A DNA stretch of 64,000 nucleotides, taken from Hyphomicrobium sp. NDB2Meth4 (GTDB taxonomy: Bacteria > Pseudomonadota > Alphaproteobacteria > Rhizobiales > Hyphomicrobiaceae). The notes beneath the pieces are model-generated. The model saw only the letters and a list, made by a program, of their open reading frames with translations. It was not told where the DNA came from and searched no databases. The position numbers were made by a program, and so were the translations under genes. Position 1 is the stretch's first letter. Each line of letters opens with the position of its first letter. Where the stretch lies: assembly GCF_900117445.1 (NCBI RefSeq), contig NZ_FPEJ01000003.1, positions 372,001 to 436,000 of the forward strand, written 5' to 3'. Below are positions 33,546-42,759 of this stretch, piece after piece.

Positions 33546-33956
33546 ATGATCGGACTTGTCATCGTCACGCATTGCGGGCTGGCGCTTGAGTTTCGTTCCG
33601 CGCTGGAGCACGTGGTGGGACCCCAGACGCAGCTCGAGACCGTCTCTATCGGTCCCGACGACGACGCTGCGGTCCGTCGTGGACAGATCGTCGACGCCAT
33701 CCATCGCACCGACACCGGCGAGGGTGTGATCGTCCTGACCGACATGTTCGGGGGCACCCCGTCGAACCTCGCGATTTCCGCCATGGATGAGGCGAACGTC
33801 GAGGTGATCGCCGGCATCAACTTGCCCATCCTCGTCAAGCTCGCCAGTGTACGCAGCGAGATGCCCCTCGCCGAGGCTGTCGCCAGCGCCCGGGAGGCCG
33901 GCCGCAAGTACATCAAGGTGGCTAGCCAGGAGCTTTCTGGCGACGGTTCGGTTTAA
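33546..33956 (+). CDS. PTS EIIA component, mannose family
   Basis: A 136-residue EIIA-Man type protein that carries phosphate on His9 in IVTHCGLA. VIVLTDMFGGTPSNLA and INLPILVKLA are the family's conserved blocks. Alphaproteobacteria with this short cluster usually lack sugar permeases, so the protein is thought to act in regulation with HPr and not in sugar uptake. It lies 154 bases after hprK and 6 bases before the HPr gene. The 154-base gap holds a small GC-rich stem (CTCCCCG...CGGGGAA near 33450) but no gene. Confidence 0.93.
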   Translation: MIGLVIVTHCGLALEFRSALEHVVGPQTQLETVSIGPDDDAAVRRGQIVDAIHRTDTGEGVIVLTDMFGGTPSNLAISAMDEANVEVIAGINLPILVKLASVRSEMPLAEAVASAREAGRKYIKVASQELSGDGSV

Positions 33957-33962
33957 GGATCA

Positions 33963-34268
33963 ATGCCTGAGATAAAGGACAGCTCCCGTCCGGAAGCGAT
34001 CGTGACCATCCGCAACCGCAAGGGTCTGCACGCGCGCGCATCCGCCAAGTTCGTCAAGTGCGCTGAAAGCTACGACGCCATCGTCACCGTAACGCGTGAC
34101 GGCCAGGCCGTCGGCGGTACATCGATCATGGGCCTGATGATGCTCGCAGCCGGACCCGGATCGACCCTGCATATGACGGCAACCGGTCCCCAAGGGCCCG
34201 AAGCCCTGCAAGCGCTCGTCACCCTCGTTGAGGACGGCTTCGGGGAAGACTGCATCGACGACGCATGA
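33963..34268 (+). CDS. HPr-family phosphocarrier protein
   Basis: Phosphocarrier of 101 residues. The EI-phosphorylated histidine is His23 in NRKGLHARAS, and the regulatory serine for HprK is probably Ser54 in GGTSIMGLMML. Having both sites fits its place after hprK and the EIIA gene. It is the last gene of the cluster; a strong hairpin follows four bases after the stop. The enzyme I gene is not in the window. Confidence 0.94.
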   Translation: MPEIKDSSRPEAIVTIRNRKGLHARASAKFVKCAESYDAIVTVTRDGQAVGGTSIMGLMMLAAGPGSTLHMTATGPQGPEALQALVTLVEDGFGEDCIDDA

Positions 34269-34298
34269 AAAAAGGGGAGCACCATCGGTGCTCCCCTT
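34268..34298. terminator. Bidirectional terminator between HPr gene and the TadG-like gene
   Basis: A 12-bp perfect stem (34272-34283 with 34287-34298) and a 3-base loop. On the minus strand it is followed by a run of T (the A-run 34268-34273), so it is a good terminator for the TadG-like gene; on the plus strand it ends the HPr transcript with a poorer T-run. Confidence 0.85.
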
Positions 34299-34321
34299 AC
34301 TCTTTCGGACTCTCGAGCAAG

Positions 34322-35860
34322 CTATTTTGACAGATAGACCGTGGTCAGCTTGACCGCGATATCGGTGAACGCGCTCTGTAGCTCCAGGGCATCCGCCGCA
34401 TTGTAATACTTCGTTTCGTCGGTGGCGCACGCCTTGAGGGTTTGTGCCGCGAGCGACGACGTGCTGACGTCGAAGCCCACCGTCCACACCTCGACGCCCT
34501 TCGCCTTCATGTTTTCGCACAGCTCTAGTGCCTGCTTGGCCGAGCAGCCGTTGGCTGCCTGGGGGCACGAGGACGTGTAGCCATAGTTGGCCAGGACACC
34601 ATTGTCGTCATACTGCGTGTTGTAGTCGCCATCCGTCATCAGGATGGCCACCTTCTTCACCGAGTTCTTCCCTGTCCCCGACGAGTAGTCGCGCGCCTGA
34701 TTTTCGCTCTCCCACAACGTGTTCCACTCCGGAGACAGCGTATACCACGCCCACGCTGTTCCAAGGTGACCGGCCGTACCGCCAGTCGCAGTCAGGTTCG
34801 AGATCTTGTCCGATAGCACCGTCGTGTCGCTCGTCAACGGCTGCACCGTGCCGCTCGAAGGCACCGTGCAATCGGCATAGCTGTTCGCGGCTGCCAACAG
34901 CGCGTTCTTCTGCGAAGTGGAAAGCTTGGTGTTCTTCTTCCAGCTGATCGTCACCACCTCGCCGGTTCTGGCGCTGCTCTTGCCGTCGATGACCACCGTG
35001 CCGTCCGTGGTGGAAATGGCTGCCACCTGCTCGCGGTGCGGCATGACGTAGTTGTCGGCACTCGGCTCTGTATCGGTGTAGCGGTCGCTGGTCATTCGCT
35101 CGACGACGCATGTTTCAGCGCGGTTATAGAGCGTTTGCGTCGATCCGCTCTTCACCATCAGAACCTTCGGCGGGCTGCCCGTGGCCGCAGCATAGACGCT
35201 CGCCGAAGGCAAACGGATGTCCTCCGAGAACGGCACGATAGCGATCGTGGTTTTATCTTCTTGGTTCTCGTTCGCCTGTGTGACGATATCCACCAGCTTC
35301 TGTGCCGACGTCTTCAAAGCGGAGAGCTTCGTGCACGGCATGCACATGGAGCCGGTAACGTCGAGCATCATTGCGATCTCGGTCTGCCCAGCCTTCATGC
35401 CGAGCTGCGAGCCGAACTTCGTCTGCGCCAAGCTGATCAGCGGCAACTTATCGACTGCCGCAAGTTGCAGGAACGGCGTGTCGATGTACGCATTGCCCGA
35501 CGCACTGAGACCCAACCCATTGTCGGCCACAGTGAACGCAACGGTATCGTTCGTCACCGGCAGCCGCGACTTGACGTTCTCGTTGTAGTAATTCGTCGCC
35601 GCTTCAACGGCCGAGTCCTTATCGCCGGTCAGCTGCAGCGTCCGACCGCCCGCAAGAACGGCAGCGTCGATCGCCGACAGTGTCTGATTGCGCGCATGCA
35701 GCCAGCGGCCAACGTCAACGGCCGCGCCGATCGAGAGCATCAGCACGACGATCGTAAGACCCATGATGATCGCAACGTTGCCACCCTCGTCGTCACGAAA
35801 CCGACGCAGGCCGTCCCGGAGCCGCTGCTGACGCCCCAACCACAACTTCATCTTCGCCAC
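34322..35860 (-). CDS. TadG-like membrane protein with von Willebrand A domain
   Basis: A 512-residue protein. Residues 21-48 (FRDDEGGNVAIIMGLTIVVL and following) are the TadE/TadG-type N-terminus: a charged lead, then one membrane helix, with the rest outside. The VWA domain starts near residue 160 and has the metal-site motif DVTGSM at 167-172; a later VAILMTDGDYN gives the second metal-site aspartates. A long Thr/Ser-rich insert with several Cys pairs splits the VWA domain. TadG proteins help Flp/Tad pili assembly or attach to the surface, but no other tad gene is near, so a stand-alone surface role is possible. Confidence 0.88.
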   Translation of the reverse strand: MAKMKLWLGRQQRLRDGLRRFRDDEGGNVAIIMGLTIVVLMLSIGAAVDVGRWLHARNQTLSAIDAAVLAGGRTLQLTGDKDSAVEAATNYYNENVKSRLPVTNDTVAFTVADNGLGLSASGNAYIDTPFLQLAAVDKLPLISLAQTKFGSQLGMKAGQTEIAMMLDVTGSMCMPCTKLSALKTSAQKLVDIVTQANENQEDKTTIAIVPFSEDIRLPSASVYAAATGSPPKVLMVKSGSTQTLYNRAETCVVERMTSDRYTDTEPSADNYVMPHREQVAAISTTDGTVVIDGKSSARTGEVVTISWKKNTKLSTSQKNALLAAANSYADCTVPSSGTVQPLTSDTTVLSDKISNLTATGGTAGHLGTAWAWYTLSPEWNTLWESENQARDYSSGTGKNSVKKVAILMTDGDYNTQYDDNGVLANYGYTSSCPQAANGCSAKQALELCENMKAKGVEVWTVGFDVSTSSLAAQTLKACATDETKYYNAADALELQSAFTDIAVKLTTVYLSK

Positions 35861-36206
35861 TCCTGCGAGTACTCTTTTGTCGTTTGAGAGGACTATGCGG
35901 CGGCCAAATATTGAAAGTTCTTAAAAGCGCTAAAATTTATTAGTATTGCTTAATCAGAAGTTATTCTTGGGTTTATCTCGCTACGTCTTTGCGAAGCCGC
36001 GCGTTCGCTAGCGCACTTAGCAGGCAGCCAGGCTAATGCCGGCGCCGGCCCCGGAGAACATATAAGGACTTGTTTATATCTTTGTTGCGCGACCCGTCAC
36101 CGGCCGTTAGAAGGGCGCATGCCGAGGTGGCCGAGGCATTTCCATTGCCGGCCGCCCGCCTCCCCCTAAGGCGCCATTGGGCGCCCAGCCGCAAGGAGCA
36201 GAGCCC
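35861..36206. other. Intergenic region upstream of ahcY and the TadG-like gene
   Basis: 346 bases between divergent genes. The segment 35890-35970 is the most A/T-rich of the window and should carry promoter elements. An A/T palindrome lies at 36060-36079. No ribosome-backed open frame and no riboswitch core that I can recognise was found. Confidence 0.6.
36060..36079. promoter_or_regulatory. A/T palindrome upstream of ahcY, possible repressor site
   Basis: ATATAA at 36060-36065 and TTATAT at 36074-36079 form an imperfect palindrome about 130 bases before ahcY, standing out from GC-rich surroundings. ArsR-family repressors of the SAM/SAH cycle are known to control ahcY in proteobacteria and bind A/T palindromes; that this is such a site is my inference. 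Confidence 0.35.
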
Positions 36207-37613
36207 ATGGGCAAGCCGACCGACTACGTCGTCAAAGACATCAACCTCGCCGATTGGGGGCGCAAGGAAATCTCGATCGCCGAGACCGAGATGCCCGGCC
36301 TGATGGCGACGCGCGAGGAATTCGGCAGCGCCAAGCCCTTGAAGGGCGCACGCATCGCCGGCTCGCTGCACATGACCATCCAGACCGCCGTGCTGATCGA
36401 GACCCTGGCAGCCCTCGGCGCCGACATCCGCTGGGTCTCCTGCAACATCTATTCGACCCAGGACCACGCCGCGGCCGCCATCGCTGCCGCCGGCATCCCG
36501 GTGTTCGCCTACAAGGGCGAGAGCCTTAAGGAGTACTGGGACTTCACCGCCAAGCTGTTCGAGTGGGGCGACGGCGGCGTACCGAACATGATTCTCGACG
36601 ACGGCGGCGACGCGACGATGTTCGTGCACCAGGGTGTTCGCGCCGAGAACGGCGACACCATGTTCCTCGACCAGCACAACAGCGAGGAAGAAGAGATCTT
36701 CTTTGCGCTCATCAAGCGCATGCTCAACGAAAAGCCGAAAGGCTGGTTCTCGAACATCGCCGCCAATATCCGCGGCGTCTCGGAAGAGACGACCACGGGC
36801 GTGCATCGCCTCTACGACATGCAGAAGGCCGGAACGCTTCTGTTCCCCGCCATCAACGTCAACGACTCGGTCACCAAGTCGAAGTTCGACAACCTCTACG
36901 GCTGCCGTGAATCGCTCGTCGACGGCATTCGCCGCGGCACCGACGTCATGATGGCTGGCAAGGTCGCGATGGTTGCCGGCTTCGGCGACGTCGGCAAGGG
37001 CTCGGCTGCCTCGCTGCGCAACGCAGGCTGCCGCGTTCTCGTCTCCGAGATCGATCCGATTTGCGCCCTGCAGGCGGCGATGGAAGGCTACGAGGTCGTC
37101 ACCATGGAAGATGCGGCCCCGCGCGCCGACATCTTCGTTACGGCAACCGGCAACAAGGACGTCATCAAGACCGAGCACATGCGCGCGATGAAGGACCGCG
37201 CCATCGTCGCAAACATCGGCCACTTCGACAACGAGATCGAGGTTGCCGGCCTCAAGAACTTCAAGTGGAACAACATCAAGCCGCAGGTCGACGAGATCGA
37301 GTTCCCCGACGGCAAGCGCATCATCCTTCTTTCCGAAGGCCGCCTCGTGAACCTCGGCAACGCCATGGGTCACCCGTCCTTCGTCATGTCGGCCTCGTTC
37401 ACCAACCAGACCCTCGCGCAGATCGAGCTGTGGGCCAACGCCGGCAAGTACGAGAAGAAGGTTTATACGTTGCCTAAGCACCTCGACGAGAAGGTTGCTC
37501 GCCTGCATCTCGAGAAGATCGGCGTGCAGCTGACGAAGCTTTCACCCGAGCAGGCCGCTTATATCGGTGTCCAGCAGGAAGGCCCCTTCAAGTCGGACCA
37601 CTACCGCTACTGA
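36207..37613 (+). CDS. ahcY: Adenosylhomocysteinase
   Basis: Splits S-adenosylhomocysteine into adenosine and homocysteine with bound NAD, clearing the product of SAM-dependent methylation. Recognisable blocks are [14 protein letters not shown], the substrate region [14 protein letters not shown], the NAD site [15 protein letters not shown] near residue 257, and the C-terminal [10 protein letters not shown] that completes the NAD pocket of the partner subunit. The length of 468 residues with the roughly 40-residue insert is the bacterial/plant form. ATG 36207 has AAGGAGC upstream. It is followed by an intrinsic terminator, so it is a unit apart from divL. Confidence 0.97.
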   Translation: MGKPTDYVVKDINLADWGRKEISIAETEMPGLMATREEFGSAKPLKGARIAGSLHMTIQTAVLIETLAALGADIRWVSCNIYSTQDHAAAAIAAAGIPVFAYKGESLKEYWDFTAKLFEWGDGGVPNMILDDGGDATMFVHQGVRAENGDTMFLDQHNSEEEEIFFALIKRMLNEKPKGWFSNIAANIRGVSEETTTGVHRLYDMQKAGTLLFPAINVNDSVTKSKFDNLYGCRESLVDGIRRGTDVMMAGKVAMVAGFGDVGKGSAASLRNAGCRVLVSEIDPICALQAAMEGYEVVTMEDAAPRADIFVTATGNKDVIKTEHMRAMKDRAIVANIGHFDNEIEVAGLKNFKWNNIKPQVDEIEFPDGKRIILLSEGRLVNLGNAMGHPSFVMSASFTNQTLAQIELWANAGKYEKKVYTLPKHLDEKVARLHLEKIGVQLTKLSPEQAAYIGVQQEGPFKSDHYRY

Positions 37614-37639
37614 TCGGCCACTTCCCGACGCTTCAAATT

Positions 37640-37671
37640 GGCGCCTTCCCGGCTGCGGGAGGGCGCCTTTT
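37640..37671 (+). terminator. Rho-independent terminator of ahcY
   Basis: GGCGCCTTCCCG pairs with CGGGAGGGCGCC (one mismatch, short loop) followed by TTTT, 27 bases after the ahcY stop. The stem is strong and the placement classic. Between it and divL (37672-37901) I see no gene. Confidence 0.85.
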
Positions 37672-37901
37672 GCGTCTAATGGCACCCCGGGCTCGGAAGC
37701 CCTTCTGCGTCTTACGGGCAGCACCCATCAACCAATTGCACCCCCAGGTCCCTCGCGCGCCCTGCGGCGCTGGCAACCCTCCCATCGGCTCCGCATAATC
37801 GAAAACGATTCGCCTTCTCGCAGGGGCGATAACCGCCGGGCCTTTGTCCTTTGCTCGTTGCGTCTTTGGCCTCGGGTTCCCCACTTTTTTCATGGACCCC
37901 G

Positions 37902-40373
37902 ATGCAGTCCACTGCCCACAGAAGAAGAAACGAAATTCGTCCGCGCGAGCTGCTGGCGCTAGGCATTGCGAGCCTCGCCTGCGTTCTTGTAGTCGCCGCG
38001 GGCGTAATCTCGGGCGGCGTGCCGACGCTGTCTTTCGGTGAGATGAAGCCCCTCGCCGCAATTGGCTTCATCATCGGCGCTGTCCTCTTCATCGCAGCTC
38101 TTCTGTCGCTGACCGTCGTGCGGGCCAAGCGAGAGGAAAAGCGGGCGCTCGCAGAAGCCGGGGAACTGAAGCGCAGCCTCGCGGCCACTGATTCGATTAT
38201 CCGTGCCGAGCCCCAGGTGCTGCTCTTCTGGGAGCAAGACAGCCCACTGCGGGTGGCAGCCTTTTCCTTGAGCGGCATTCCCGGCCTGCCCACCACGCCT
38301 GAAGCGTTCCTGCGCTTCGGCCAATGGCTGGAGCCCGCATCCGCCACCACCCTCAAGCCGGCCATCGACGCGCTCTTCACGCAGGGCCACCCGTTCAGCA
38401 TCGTCGTGCGCACGATCGCCGGCGGCCACGTCGAGGCTGAGGGCCGCACCGCCGGTGGCCGCGCGGTGCTGCGCTTTCGCGACGTCGCCGGGCACCGTGC
38501 CGAAGTCGCGCGCATCCTTGCCCAACATCAGCGTCTGTCGCGCGAAGTGCGCGCCAGCCGCGCGCTGCTTGACGCGTTGCCGATACCGGTCTGGCTGCGC
38601 GCCAAGGACGGACGCATCACCTGGGTCAACAGCGCCTACGTCCGCGCTGTCGAAGCACGCAGCCGCGCCGAGGTGCAGGAGCGTCAGATCGAGTTGCTGG
38701 AGCAGCGCCAGCGTCGCGCAGCTGCCCGCGTGCTGGCGCGCGGCGAGAGCTACCGAAACCGCATTCCTCTCATCGTCGGCGGTGAGCGCCGCACACACGA
38801 TGTCACTGTCATTCCGTTCGAGGACGCCGTAGCCGCAGCCGCCATCGACGTCATGGCAACGGAGAAGCAAGGCGAGGAGCGCCCCGCGCTTGCCTACGAC
38901 CGCACGCTGGATCGTGTCGCCACCGCCGTTGCCATCTTCAACGCGCAGCAACAGCTCGTGTTCTTCAACGAGACCTATCGCAAGCTCTGGCAGCTTGACG
39001 AGGATTGGCTGAAATCGCGCCCAACCGAAGGCGCGGTTCTCGATCGTCTGCGCGAATTGGGGCGCCTGCCCCAAGTGGTCAACTACGCCGAGTGGCGGAG
39101 CCGGATCCTCTCCGCTTACGGCGAAGGCACCCCTGAGGATGACACCTGGCTGCTCCCCGACGGCCGCACTTTGCAGGTACTCACCGAGAAGCGCTCCGAT
39201 GGCGGCGTCACCTATCTGTTCGTCGACGAGTCCGACCGCCTCGCTCTCGAGCGCGATTACAACGCACTCATCGGCGTGCAGCGCGAAACACTCGACAGCC
39301 TCAAGGAAGCCGTCGCAGTGTTCGGCACTGACGGCCGTCTCAAGCTATTCAACTCCGCGCTGGCTAACATCTGGCAGCTGCCGCCTCGTCAGCTTGCCGA
39401 AGAGCCCCACATTGACGAATTCATCGCGCAAGCTCGCGAGTACTGCGATGATCCCGTCACCTGGAGCCGCCTCAGCCGCGCCGTCACGTCCTTCTCCGAG
39501 CAGCGCGAAGAACTTGGCGGCCAGATGGTGCGCCCCGACGGCACCTTCATCGACTACGTGGTGATGCCGCTGCCTGACGGCGCCACGCTCGTCACTTTCG
39601 CCGACGTCACCGACAGCAAGCGCAACGAGCGCTTGCTCGCCGAGCGCAACGAAGCGCTTGTCGCCGCCGACCGCATGAAGAACGCCTTCATCAGTCACGT
39701 GTCGTACGAGCTGCGCACGCCGCTTACCAACATCATCGGCTTCAGCGATCTGCTCGGCAACCCGCACATCGGCACGCTAAATAGCAAGCAGCAGGAATAC
39801 CTCGGCGACATCTCCACCTCGTCGAAGACACTCCTCGCCATCATCGACGACATCCTCACGCTCGCCACCATGGACGCCGGCACCATGGAACTGAAGCAGA
39901 CCAACGTCGATGTTCCCGCCGTCATCGATGCCGCCATCCTCGGTGTGCGCGAAGCCGCCCAGCGCGCGCGCCTCTCGTTGCACATTGCCGTCGCCGACGA
40001 CGCCACCCACTTCATCGCCGACGAGGCGCGCGTGCGCCAAATCCTGTTCAACATCCTCTCCAACGCCGTCAGCTTCTCCAAACCCGGCGACAAGATCACC
40101 ATCACCTCGCGCCGCGACGCCGACATGATCGTGTTCACCGTCACCGACGAGGGCGTGGGCATCCCGAAGGACGAGCAGGCGCGGGTGTTCGAGCGCTTCG
40201 AAAGCCGCAGCCTCGGTGCCGGCCACCGCGGCGCCGGCCTCGGCCTTTCCATCGTCAAGAGCCTCGTGGAGATGCACGGCGGCACCGTCTGGCTGGAATC
40301 GGAGCCCGGCCACGGCACCAGCGTCACTGTGCGCCTTCCCGCCCGGGGCCGACCTGCTATTGCAGCCGAGTAG
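37902..40373 (+). CDS. divL: DivL-type pseudo-histidine kinase (tyrosine in place of histidine)
   Basis: Membrane-anchored cell-cycle kinase of 823 residues. Two N-terminal hydrophobic helices (LLALGIASLACVLVVAAGV and LAAIGFIIGAVLFIAALL) are followed by several PAS-like domains (about residues 200-560) and a HisKA-ATPase core. The phospho-acceptor position reads FISHVSYELRTPL, with Tyr602 where kinases have His; this substitution defines DivL, which in Caulobacter steers CckA and so CtrA. The ATP-binding boxes (ILSNAVSFS, DEGVGIP, GAGLGLSIV) look intact. ATG 37902 is likely; a TTG 17 codons upstream is less so. Its place before tsaE also fits divL. Confidence 0.92.
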   Translation: MQSTAHRRRNEIRPRELLALGIASLACVLVVAAGVISGGVPTLSFGEMKPLAAIGFIIGAVLFIAALLSLTVVRAKREEKRALAEAGELKRSLAATDSIIRAEPQVLLFWEQDSPLRVAAFSLSGIPGLPTTPEAFLRFGQWLEPASATTLKPAIDALFTQGHPFSIVVRTIAGGHVEAEGRTAGGRAVLRFRDVAGHRAEVARILAQHQRLSREVRASRALLDALPIPVWLRAKDGRITWVNSAYVRAVEARSRAEVQERQIELLEQRQRRAAARVLARGESYRNRIPLIVGGERRTHDVTVIPFEDAVAAAAIDVMATEKQGEERPALAYDRTLDRVATAVAIFNAQQQLVFFNETYRKLWQLDEDWLKSRPTEGAVLDRLRELGRLPQVVNYAEWRSRILSAYGEGTPEDDTWLLPDGRTLQVLTEKRSDGGVTYLFVDESDRLALERDYNALIGVQRETLDSLKEAVAVFGTDGRLKLFNSALANIWQLPPRQLAEEPHIDEFIAQAREYCDDPVTWSRLSRAVTSFSEQREELGGQMVRPDGTFIDYVVMPLPDGATLVTFADVTDSKRNERLLAERNEALVAADRMKNAFISHVSYELRTPLTNIIGFSDLLGNPHIGTLNSKQQEYLGDISTSSKTLLAIIDDILTLATMDAGTMELKQTNVDVPAVIDAAILGVREAAQRARLSLHIAVADDATHFIADEARVRQILFNILSNAVSFSKPGDKITITSRRDADMIVFTVTDEGVGIPKDEQARVFERFESRSLGAGHRGAGLGLSIVKSLVEMHGGTVWLESEPGHGTSVTVRLPARGRPAIAAE

Positions 40374-40440
40374 TCTGCCCCAAGAAGGCCCCGAGGGTTC
40401 GCTATCGGCCGGGGGCAGCCGAGCCTGAAGTGAACCGTAG

Positions 40441-42006
40441 ATGCCCGCCACCCACGTCATCGAAGCCGTAACCGAGAGCCAGCTCCTGCGCCTGAGCGAG
40501 GCGCTGGCCTTCATAGCCCGTCGCGGCGACCTTTTCGCCCTCAGCGGCGAGCTCGGCGCCGGCAAAACCACGCTGGCGCGCGCCGTCATCCGCGCCCTCT
40601 CCGGCGACAAGGACGAGGAAATCCCCAGCCCGACGTTTACCCTGGTCCAGACCTACGCGACCCCGCGCATGCAGGTGGCGCACTTCGATCTGTACCGACT
40701 CGGCGCCGCCGCCGAACTGGAGGAGCTTGGCCTTGATCTCGCCCTCAAGAACGGCATCGCACTTGTTGAGTGGCCCGAGCGCGCAGACGACCTGCTTCCC
40801 GCCGACCGCCTCGACATACGCATCGACGACGATGGCTCATCTGGCGCCACCCGCCGCCTGACGCTGACCGGCCACGGCGACTGGGCCGCGCGCCTCGATC
40901 GCTTCATGGCGATGCGCAATCTCATCGGCGGCGGCGGCGCGAACGGCTCGGGCAACGGGGGCGACTGCGAGCTGCGCTACATCCAGGGTGATGCCTCCGT
41001 ACGCCGTTACGGCCGGCTGCTGCGCCACGGCGCCCCTGACGCGATCCTTATGGACTGGCCGCGTCAGCCCGATGGTCCGCCCATCCGCAACGGACTTCCC
41101 TACAGCCGTCTCGCGCACCTGGCGGAGGATGTTCGCCCGTTCGTCGCCGTTGCCGATGCTCTCGCCGCTGCCGGCCTCACCGTACCCCACATCCGCGCTC
41201 GCGATCTCCACAACGGCTTCCTCATCCTCGATGACCTTGGCGACCGCGTCTTCGGCCGCGAGATGGTCATAGGCACCAATCAGGCAACGCTCTGGCAGAC
41301 CGCAACCGATGCGCTTGTCGCCCTGTCGCGCGCGCCGGCTCCCGAAACGCTGCCCGTACCCGGCGGCGGCGAGCACCGCGTTTCCGCCTACGACGCCGAC
41401 GCCATGGCCATAGAGACCGAGCTGATCACCGACTGGTACTGGCCGGCGCTGCGTGGCGATCAGCTCCCCGCCGACGATCGCGCGACGTTCAGCGCTCTCT
41501 GGTCCGATGTCTTCACCGAACTCGCCAAAATGCCGGCCGCCTGGGTGTTGCGCGACTACCACTCGCCCAATCTTCTCTGGCTGCCCGAGCGGGAAGGCAT
41601 TGCGCGCGTGGGAGTGATCGACTTTCAGGATGCCATGCGCGGCCCCGCCGCCTACGACCTTGTCTCTCTGCTGCAGGATGCACGCGTTGATGTGGCACCC
41701 GAACTCGAAGCAGAACTGTTCGAGCGCTACTGCGCTGGCGTTGCCGCCTACCCCGGCTTCGACCGTGATGCATTCGCCTTCGCCTACTCAGCGCTCGGCG
41801 CCCAGCGCAACACCAAGATCGTCGGCATCTTCGCTCGCCTCGCCAAGCGCGATGGCAAGCCGCAGTATCTGCAGCACCTCCCACGGCTCTGGCGCTATCT
41901 CGACCGCGATCTCGCACACCCGCGCCTCGCGCCCCTCAAGCGCTGGTACGACGCCCACTTCCCTGCCGACGCCCGCGCCATTCCGGCCGCCATTCCCGTC
42001 GTCTGA
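40441..42006 (+). CDS. Bifunctional TsaE - aminoglycoside-type phosphotransferase (AmgK-like)
   Basis: A 521-residue fusion. Residues 1-160 are TsaE, the ATPase needed for t6A37 modification of tRNA, with P-loop SGELGAGKTT at 35-44 and PSPTFTLVQTY and HFDLYRL signatures. Residues about 170-515 are a kinase of the aminoglycoside phosphotransferase fold, with catalytic RDYHSPNLLW near 368-377 and metal site IDFQDA near 393. In Pseudomonas, AmgK phosphorylates N-acetylmuramate in peptidoglycan recycling; the adjacent MurU gene supports the same job. The fusion is a known arrangement in alphaproteobacteria. A Gly/Asn/Ser linker (IGGGGANGSGNGG) joins the halves. Confidence 0.9.
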   Translation: MPATHVIEAVTESQLLRLSEALAFIARRGDLFALSGELGAGKTTLARAVIRALSGDKDEEIPSPTFTLVQTYATPRMQVAHFDLYRLGAAAELEELGLDLALKNGIALVEWPERADDLLPADRLDIRIDDDGSSGATRRLTLTGHGDWAARLDRFMAMRNLIGGGGANGSGNGGDCELRYIQGDASVRRYGRLLRHGAPDAILMDWPRQPDGPPIRNGLPYSRLAHLAEDVRPFVAVADALAAAGLTVPHIRARDLHNGFLILDDLGDRVFGREMVIGTNQATLWQTATDALVALSRAPAPETLPVPGGGEHRVSAYDADAMAIETELITDWYWPALRGDQLPADDRATFSALWSDVFTELAKMPAAWVLRDYHSPNLLWLPEREGIARVGVIDFQDAMRGPAAYDLVSLLQDARVDVAPELEAELFERYCAGVAAYPGFDRDAFAFAYSALGAQRNTKIVGIFARLAKRDGKPQYLQHLPRLWRYLDRDLAHPRLAPLKRWYDAHFPADARAIPAAIPVV

Positions 42007-42021
42007 AAACGGAGCTCATCC

Positions 42022-42759
42022 ATGACTGCCTCATCGAGCTGGCGTCCTGCCGCAGCGATGGTGCTCGGCGGCGGCTACGGTAAGCGGATGATGCCGCTCA
42101 CCAAAGACATCCCCAAGCCGATGGTGGTGCTGAAAGGCCGCCCGCTGATCGATCATGTGCTCGATCGCATCGCTGCCGCCGGCGTCCCCCGGGCGGTCGT
42201 CAACGTGCATTACTGCGCCGACAAGCTGCAAGCTCATGTTGAGAAGCGCACACACCCTAAAATCGCAATTTCCGATGAACGCCAACAGCTTCTGGATACC
42301 GGAGGCGGCGTTGCCAAGGCGCTGCCCCTGCTCGGGCCGGACCCGTTCTTGATTCACAACTCCGACTCGGTCTGGATCGAAGGTGTCGGCTCCAACCTCG
42401 AGCGGATGTTCTCCGTCTGGGACCCCGACACAATGGACAGCCTGATGCTGCTCGCCTCCGCGGCCACCAGCCTCGGCTACGATGGTTCGGGCGATTTCGC
42501 CATGGACAAGGACGGGCGCCTCAGCCGGCGCGGTGAACGGCAGATGGTTCCGTTCGTCTTCACCGGCGTTTCGATCGCCCATCCGCGCATCTTCGAGGGC
42601 GCGCCCGATGGGGCGTTCTCGATGAATCGGCTCTGGGACAGAGCCATCGACAACGGACGGCTCTTCGGCATTCGCCTCGACGGCCTTTGGATGCACGTAG
42701 GAACGCCAGAGGCCTTGGTCGAGGCAGAGAGGTGGATCGAGAGTGAGGATGTCGCCTGA
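42022..42759 (+). CDS. murU: MurU-like sugar-1-phosphate nucleotidyltransferase
   Basis: A 245-residue nucleotidyltransferase. The nucleotide-binding loop is VLGGGYGKRMMPLTKDIPKP at residues 14-33, close to the GxGxRxxPxTxxxPKP pattern, and the metal aspartate is probably in HNSDSVW. Following the AmgK-like gene by 15 bases, it probably makes UDP-MurNAc from MurNAc-1-phosphate, letting cells reuse cell-wall sugar and bypass MurA. Mannose- or glucose-1-phosphate as substrate cannot be excluded. The ribosome site is GGAG. The 3' end overlaps the addB start by 17 bases. Confidence 0.87.
   Translation: MTASSSWRPAAAMVLGGGYGKRMMPLTKDIPKPMVVLKGRPLIDHVLDRIAAAGVPRAVVNVHYCADKLQAHVEKRTHPKIAISDERQQLLDTGGGVAKALPLLGPDPFLIHNSDSVWIEGVGSNLERMFSVWDPDTMDSLMLLASAATSLGYDGSGDFAMDKDGRLSRRGERQMVPFVFTGVSIAHPRIFEGAPDGAFSMNRLWDRAIDNGRLFGIRLDGLWMHVGTPEALVEAERWIESEDVA

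Noticed and set aside
36081-36206. Possible riboswitch (SAH or SAM type) in the ahcY leader
   Set aside because: The GC-rich leader can fold, but I could not find the conserved core of SAH or SAM-II riboswitches, so no call is made.
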